From contig OZ023206.1 of assembly GCA_963995525.1 (NCBI GenBank), positions 47,269,052 to 47,333,051 of the forward strand: DNA of 64,000 nucleotides, read 5' to 3'. The notes under the pieces are model-generated. The model saw nothing but the letters and a program-made list of their open reading frames with translations, was not told the origin of the DNA and did not search any database. Below, piece by piece: positions 59,577-64,000 of the stretch. This stretch comes from Escarpia spicata. Taxonomy: Eukaryota; Annelida; Polychaeta; Sabellida; Siboglinidae. Position numbers and translations under genes: made by a program. Each line of letters begins with the position of its first letter. Positions within the stretch are counted from its first letter, which is position 1.

Positions 59577-59984
59577 TTAACACCGGTTAACAGGGACATT
59601 TTTCACTCGGTATAGTATGTCATTGTTTTTGAGTTGTATATCAGTGTTTGTAAGTTGTTTGTCAGTGTTTGTAAGTTGTTTGTCAGTGGTTATGAGCTGT
59701 TTGTCAGTGTTTGTAAGGTGTTTGTCAGTGGTTATGAGCTGTTTGTCGGTGAGTGTAAGTTGTTTGTCCGTGGTTATGTGCTGTAGGGCCGTCGAACTTG
59801 ACGTCAGACTGGTCGTTGGACTGGTCGTTGAACTGGTCGTTGGCTGATGGTACGGGTTGATTGTCTGGGTCGTGAGGTCGAGTGATCCCATAGCCGGAGA
59901 AGGCTGCGCCTTCGGTAGCAAAATCCCTAGTCGGCCGTTATCACTAGTCATGTTGTTCATCTTCCAAAATGTTAAACAGAACAT
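59577..59984 (-). CDS. Candidate 135-residue protein with TDKQL heptad-type repeats
   Basis: ATG at 59,982-59,984. A short N-terminal region, a Ser/Thr/Pro-rich middle, then about seven repeats of seven residues around TDKQL (a 21-bp DNA repeat at about 59,617-59,775), then a short tail. No known family. The frame may be open simply because the repeat lacks stops; the matching place in copy 1 (31,680-31,790) holds a shortened, diverged version. Confidence 0.2.
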   Translation of the reverse strand: MFCLTFWKMNNMTSDNGRLGILLPKAQPSPAMGSLDLTTQTINPYHQPTTSSTTSPTTSLTSSSTALQHITTDKQLTLTDKQLITTDKHLTNTDKQLITTDKQLTNTDKQLTNTDIQLKNNDILYRVKNVPVNRC

Positions 59985-60220
59985 AAAGGTCACGTGGGCG
60001 TGCCGAAAGTTCACAGATTGTAGAAAATTCAAGAGTACGGACTGCTGAGTAGAATGTACACAAGCGTAGACTGCACACGGACTGCAGAGTAGTTATATAG
60101 TTCACCACTTATCTAAAAGGGGTGCTTTCAGTTGATGATGATATATCCACCAGGAGTTTATGGACGAGACAAAAACAAGAGACACGAATATTTGCAGTAC
60201 TCATATGTGGTTCGCTCACT

Positions 60221-60655
60221 TGTCCACTAGGGGATGCCGTTTGTGGTTCATGAAGTATCCGTCACGGGGCTCTGTTGCACGCAAGCGTGCAAGAGACACG
60301 AATTTTGGCAGTACTTCTACATTTAGTGCACAACTTATCCGCTAGATGGCAACACTTGTAGTTCATGACCTATCCGCCAGGTGAATTTAGTGAGCGAAAA
60401 ATCCGCCAGGTGGCGTTAACGGCCAAATCAAGACGCACGAATTTGAGCAGTACTCGAACATTGAGCTTTGCCAAAAAATCCTCTAGGTGGCGCTTCTGGT
60501 CAACAAATTTCAGTTCCGAGAAATTCCGCTAGGTGGCGCCAGCGATCACCCGCTTTTAGTTCCGAAAATCACCGCCAGGTGTGCCTTTTTAGTTCAGAAA
60601 ATTTCGGTAGGGGGCGCTATTTTGTTTCATGACCTACCCGACAGGTGGCGTCACC
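60221..60655 (+). promoter_or_regulatory. Array of CTCF-like core motifs
   Basis: All on the + strand: CCACTAGGGGATGCC (60,223), CCGCTAGATGGCAAC (60,339), CCGCCAGGTGAATTT (60,374), CCGCCAGGTGGCGTT (60,403), CCTCTAGGTGGCGCT (60,480), CCGCTAGGTGGCGCC (60,526), CCGCCAGGTGTGCC (60,572), TCGGTAGGGGGCGCT (60,604) and CCGACAGGTGGCGTC (60,639). They fit the conserved CTCF core (CCNSYAGRKGGCR) to varying degree at 30-115 bp spacing. Binding is inferred only. Confidence 0.5.
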
Positions 60656-60683
60656 GGCGCCACGTGACATACATCCGGGTATT

Positions 60684-60728
60684 TGACCTTTGACCTTGAC
60701 ATATGTCCGGGACCTTGACCTTTGACCT
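60684..60728. promoter_or_regulatory. Two DR1-type nuclear-receptor sites plus half sites
   Basis: TGACCTTTGACCT at 60,684-60,696 and again at 60,716-60,728 are direct repeats of the AGGTCA half site with one-base spacing (complement), the HNF4/RXR/COUP-TF type. Further half sites (TTGACCTACATCC) follow to 60,750. Binding is inferred. Confidence 0.5.
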
Positions 60729-61283
60729 ACATCCGTGTACTTGACCTACATCCGGGTACTTTTGCTCTTGCTCCGCTCAAACCATCCCCGGTACTTAACC
60801 TCCTTTACTATTGACGACTAAATTCAGTGTTTTCGATGATTTAATATACATGCTTTTTGTTAAACCGAATATTGTAGCTATTTATAATATATGAAACATA
60901 AACTTGGACACAAATGAACGGCATTTGCAATAAGCGAAAATTGAAAAAACTTGTCGTCTCTTCCCATGTATTCACAACAAATTTTATATTTTCTACAAAG
61001 GATATCCAGACGGAAATAATTAAAAAAACTGCAATTTGAGCGGAAGAAGAAATACATAATTTTATATGTCATGTTATGAAATGTGTTTGACCCAGACTTT
61101 CGTCACAACAGTTAGAAGTACGAACACAACAAATTCTGTGCGCAAACCAAATATATATGTAACCGTATACGTACAGTCAGCATCATCGCATGCTCTGAAC
61201 ACAAAAAGGAATACGTTTAATAAAATACAAATGGCTGCCAAAGTCTCGTTTTCGACGTACGCATGCTCATTACGGCATCTTTA

Positions 61284-61378
61284 TAGTTTATATCATCGCA
61301 TCGCGCATCCCATCGCGTATCGCATCGCGTATTACATCGCGCATAGCATCGCATCGCCCATCGCATCGCGTCATCGCC
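61284..61378. repeat. CATCGCG-type short repeat
   Basis: Irregular repeats of CATCGCAT/CATCGCGTAT, low-complexity, no gene. Confidence 0.8.
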
Positions 61379-61487
61379 CCATGGCGCTGCAGGTTGCCAC
61401 ACAAAAACGCGATGGCCCTTCTCGGCCATCATACATGACAGACGGATTAATTTAAAAAAAAACACCACCTCTCCATGCACGAAGCCG

Positions 61488-61590
61488 CCGATACCGATAC
61501 CGATGCCGATGCCGATGCCGATGCCGATGCCGATGCCGATGCCGATGCCGATGCCGATGCCGATGCCGATGCCGATGGCGACGCCGATGT
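61488..61590. repeat. (GCCGAT)n hexanucleotide repeat
   Basis: About 16 tandem GCCGAT units. Open frames through it (Asp-Ala or Gly-Ile repeats) are composition artefacts. Confidence 0.95.
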
Positions 61591-62639
61591 CATATTGAAT
61601 GAGTGGCATTGTTTTTGTTGGAATAAAAAAAAAACTATGGTATCATCATGTTCCTTTTTCACTAGGTACATCTGGCTATACATTTTGAAGTGAAGTTTTA
61701 ATGAAACGTTTAGATAAAAGAAACTTACTGTAGCCGAGAAACATTCAATAATTAAACCATTTTATTTGTACCGTAAATCCAGCTGCTTTTTCCGTAAGCA
61801 ATATAAATACATTATACATCACTAAAATAATTTACGGTAGTAAAGTAGAATATATGGTTATGCACTTTCCTATGTACCTAAGGTTTACTTTTAGTTAAAA
61901 AAATATAGATCTATAAAGATCATAACATTATTTTCGACAAAATATATTTCATCAGTATAAAACCATGTTTTATTTTGTATTGGGAGTGCAAAAATAATTA
62001 TTTGTTCTGCCCATCATTTAGAGTAAAATATATTGAATTTGTTTCTGCCGAACTCCCATTTCGATAACAAATAAAATGGCCATTGTATGAAGGAAATAAA
62101 GTTATAAAATAACAAAACTTTAAAAGTAACGCATATCCTAAAACACTGTTTTCAGTCATCATTGGTGTATTTAGCTCAAGACGATCCCTAAAACATTTTG
62201 AATGTTGTGGAACATTTATATTTTATGAATTTTCAAAATTATTGCAAAAGCAACTTTGTCGACACCTTTTTATACACTACTCCCAGTATAATTCACTTAA
62301 CACAAACTTGTTTAAACAAATTTTGAAAAATATGCTGTAGAACACAATCCAAATATGATGAGCATAAGAAAGCATAAGTTATTATGTACTCCTACTTTGC
62401 AACATAATGACAGGATGATGTGCATTTGGATGCACAAATCGATCGATTGTACAAATCCATTTGAAACGTAGTGATGTACATATTCCCAGCAGAAGCCACA
62501 CGGAACTAATGTGGCTGAACAAAGTCAGACATCTTCTTCACTACTGTGTCAGTTAACATATTGTCCTATTAATAGCACTGTTATGCATTTTGATATACAA
62601 AGCTATCAGATGCACACACCCAGCTAACAAAATAACGTT

Positions 62640-62866
62640 GCAGCAACGTTTCACTTACTTTGGTTGTGGCAACGTTTTGACAAAACGTTACAACGTTCAA
62701 ACGGATGGTCCCTGTTACGTTGCCACAACGTTTTATCAAAACGTTATGCATAACATTCCCACAACCTTCCAGCAACATTCCCACAACCTTCCTACAACAT
62801 TCCCAAACCTTCCAGCAACATTCCCACAACCTTCCAGCAACATTACCACAACCTTCCCACAACATG
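62640..62866. repeat. Palindromic AACGTT motifs followed by a 22-bp minisatellite
   Basis: AACGTTTTGACAAAACGTT (62,671-62,689) and AACGTTTTATCAAAACGTT (62,727-62,745) are short palindromes. They are followed by about five units with CAACATTCCCACAACCTTCC. Confidence 0.8.
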
Positions 62867-62869
62867 AAG

Positions 62870-62959
62870 AATGTTATAAAAAAGCTTTGTATTCTGTTCT
62901 TCTTGACATCATCTTATTGACGTCAAGAAGAACAGAATACAAAGCTTTTTTATAACATT
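62870..62959. repeat. Perfect hairpin with 38-bp arms
   Basis: Arms 62,870-62,907 and 62,922-62,959 are exact inverted copies (AATGTTATAAAAAAGCTTTG at the outer end) with a 14-base loop. No mismatch is seen. It directly follows the minisatellite. Confidence 0.95.
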
Positions 62960-63960
62960 TATTTTGTCTTTATTACATGGGTATCAGTTAAAATTTCATC
63001 TTCACCAGAATAAAGTCCATCGAAGGAATCCGGCTTGGCTCTGTTGCACTATTATTCCCTGCACCTGCATTCTGAAACAGGATCACAAAGTTTCCATAGA
63101 TTAGAGGGAGTTAATACTAATTTTCAAAATTTTCAACTTTATTAGCTCAAAAACATTAAGCTCATCTCTGTTAGGGGCTGTTAAGAATTTCTGATTGGGG
63201 ATGGGAGAGGTCATATTTGTTTACAAAGAGGGTATTAATTTTTATGTAAATGTTCTGTGAGCAGTGATTTTGTTCAGTAACTTGTGCATCACAAATAAAG
63301 TTTAAAACTGATATACGGCAATAGAAAAAGTACAATTCACAATAGGAGGGGGTGGGAAAAAATTCAAGGGGTATTAACTTTTGACAAAAAATTAAGGGGG
63401 TAATAACTTTTGATGGGCTCTCTATATCAAATCTTTCACCCCATCCCCTAATCAGAACTTCAGGAACAGCCCCGAATGCTGTAATATTTTCACAAATGTA
63501 ATGCACCTGTCCAATGTGAAGCCCCAGGGAACACCACAAGCATAGGTGGCTTCTGATAAATCACACGTCGTAATCTTGGGGTTGAACTTTCTGACACATA
63601 GTGTGACCTTTAAATTTGAATATGTAAAATCAAAGACAGGTGGGATATTTATATTTAAGGGAAGCCATCATTATTTCCGGAAGGGGAGGTGAAAGAAATC
63701 ATGCAACCTCTGATGGGTGGGGGGGGGGTGATAAAAATCAACTTGTCAGTAGTGGATAAAAATCAACTTGTCATTACTTGTGGTCAATACAGCATTATAT
63801 ACCATAAATTAGAAAATTTCTGCTAAAAAAATTGCGCTACACATCATCTTTCTCAAATTAACAAAGGCTCAAAGCATTCACTATGTCTATGATTCAATCA
63901 ACATACAATATTTATAAGTATAAACTGGGCAGACCACTATTAATTAAAAGATTTCACAGA
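62960..63960. other. Unassigned sequence
   Basis: No gene, exon or repeat family recognised; G-rich and A-rich short runs only (for example near 63,715-63,730). Confidence 0.4.
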
Positions 63961-63984
63961 CTATATATATATATATATATATAT
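63961..63984. repeat. TA dinucleotide repeat
   Basis: TA run close to the right edge of the window. Confidence 0.9.
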
Positions 63985-64000
63985 TAAATTATATGTATAA

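Larger units (their letters stand above)
58920..60820 (+). repeat. Right flank of composite element, copy 2
   Basis: Same order and orientation as 30,830-32,880 of copy 1. It lacks the octanucleotide repeat and the TTTAACATGG minisatellite of copy 1, and instead has the well-preserved CTCF-like motif array. Confidence 0.75.

Noticed and set aside
61475..61693. Asp/Ala-repeat frame
   Set aside because: Product of the GCCGAT hexanucleotide repeat; open on both strands.

Overview
This is a stretch of an animal genome, most likely an aquatic invertebrate of uncertain phylum. A GC-rich, gene-dense integrated Polinton/Maverick (adintovirus-like) element fills about 1..10,430. An AT-rich, gene-poor host background follows, full of decayed retrotransposons, tRNA-derived repeats, satellites and large palindromes. 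No bacterial operon signals are present. A spliced gene fragment, C2H2 zinc fingers of the HTGEKPY type, and RTE-, L1/Tx1- and CR1-type LINEs all point to Metazoa.

Region 1 (1..10,430), Polinton. Protein-primed DNA polymerase B (left end cut by the window) runs rightward. It faces a leftward block: adenovirus-type protease, major capsid protein, pX-like basic protein, minor capsid protein, a small membrane protein, integrase with chromodomain, a second small membrane protein, two conserved proteins of unknown function, the packaging ATPase, and a NADAR-domain protein at the right edge. The replication, integration, capsid and packaging genes make a full virion-type set, but the polymerase has an in-frame stop and a probable frameshift, and the integrase is frameshifted with an apparent small deletion. 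This copy therefore looks like a recently inactivated integrated element, while the capsid, protease and ATPase frames are open. The NADAR gene is the most surprising cargo.

Region 2 (10,430..26,280). A decaying zinc-finger array (12.06-13.49 kb), a perfect-looking hairpin, a broken Crypton/tyrosine-recombinase-type gene (14.1-14.7 kb), a small terminal-inverted-repeat element containing a tRNA-like sequence, then a family of four copies of one roughly 1.7 kb non-coding repeat arranged as an inverted array. One copy is split by an RTE-type LINE whose 5' end carries a tRNA-like sequence.

Region 3 (26,280..32,880). Copy 1 of a composite palindromic repeat: a CA-rich satellite, 40-60 bp iterons, a central module ending in a perfect hairpin, inverted iterons, a 1.27 kb GTGA microsatellite and a right flank. 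Region 4 (32,950..45,470): a pogo-like MITE, an exact tandem duplication of a 2.59 kb unit, a broken L1/Tx1-like LINE, and partial extra copies of the unit. Region 5 (46-52.8 kb): a 16-unit satellite of about 159 bp next to the 3' exons of a host gene with a tyrosine-recombinase-derived domain. Region 6 (52.8-60.8 kb): copy 2 of the composite, here a palindrome with arms of about 2.7-3.2 kb, one of them carrying a CR1-like LINE fragment. Its right flank holds an array of CTCF-like motifs followed by paired DR1 nuclear-receptor-like sites. Region 7 (60.8-64 kb): simple repeats and a perfect 38-bp-arm hairpin.

All assignments come from reading motifs by eye; no database search was run.
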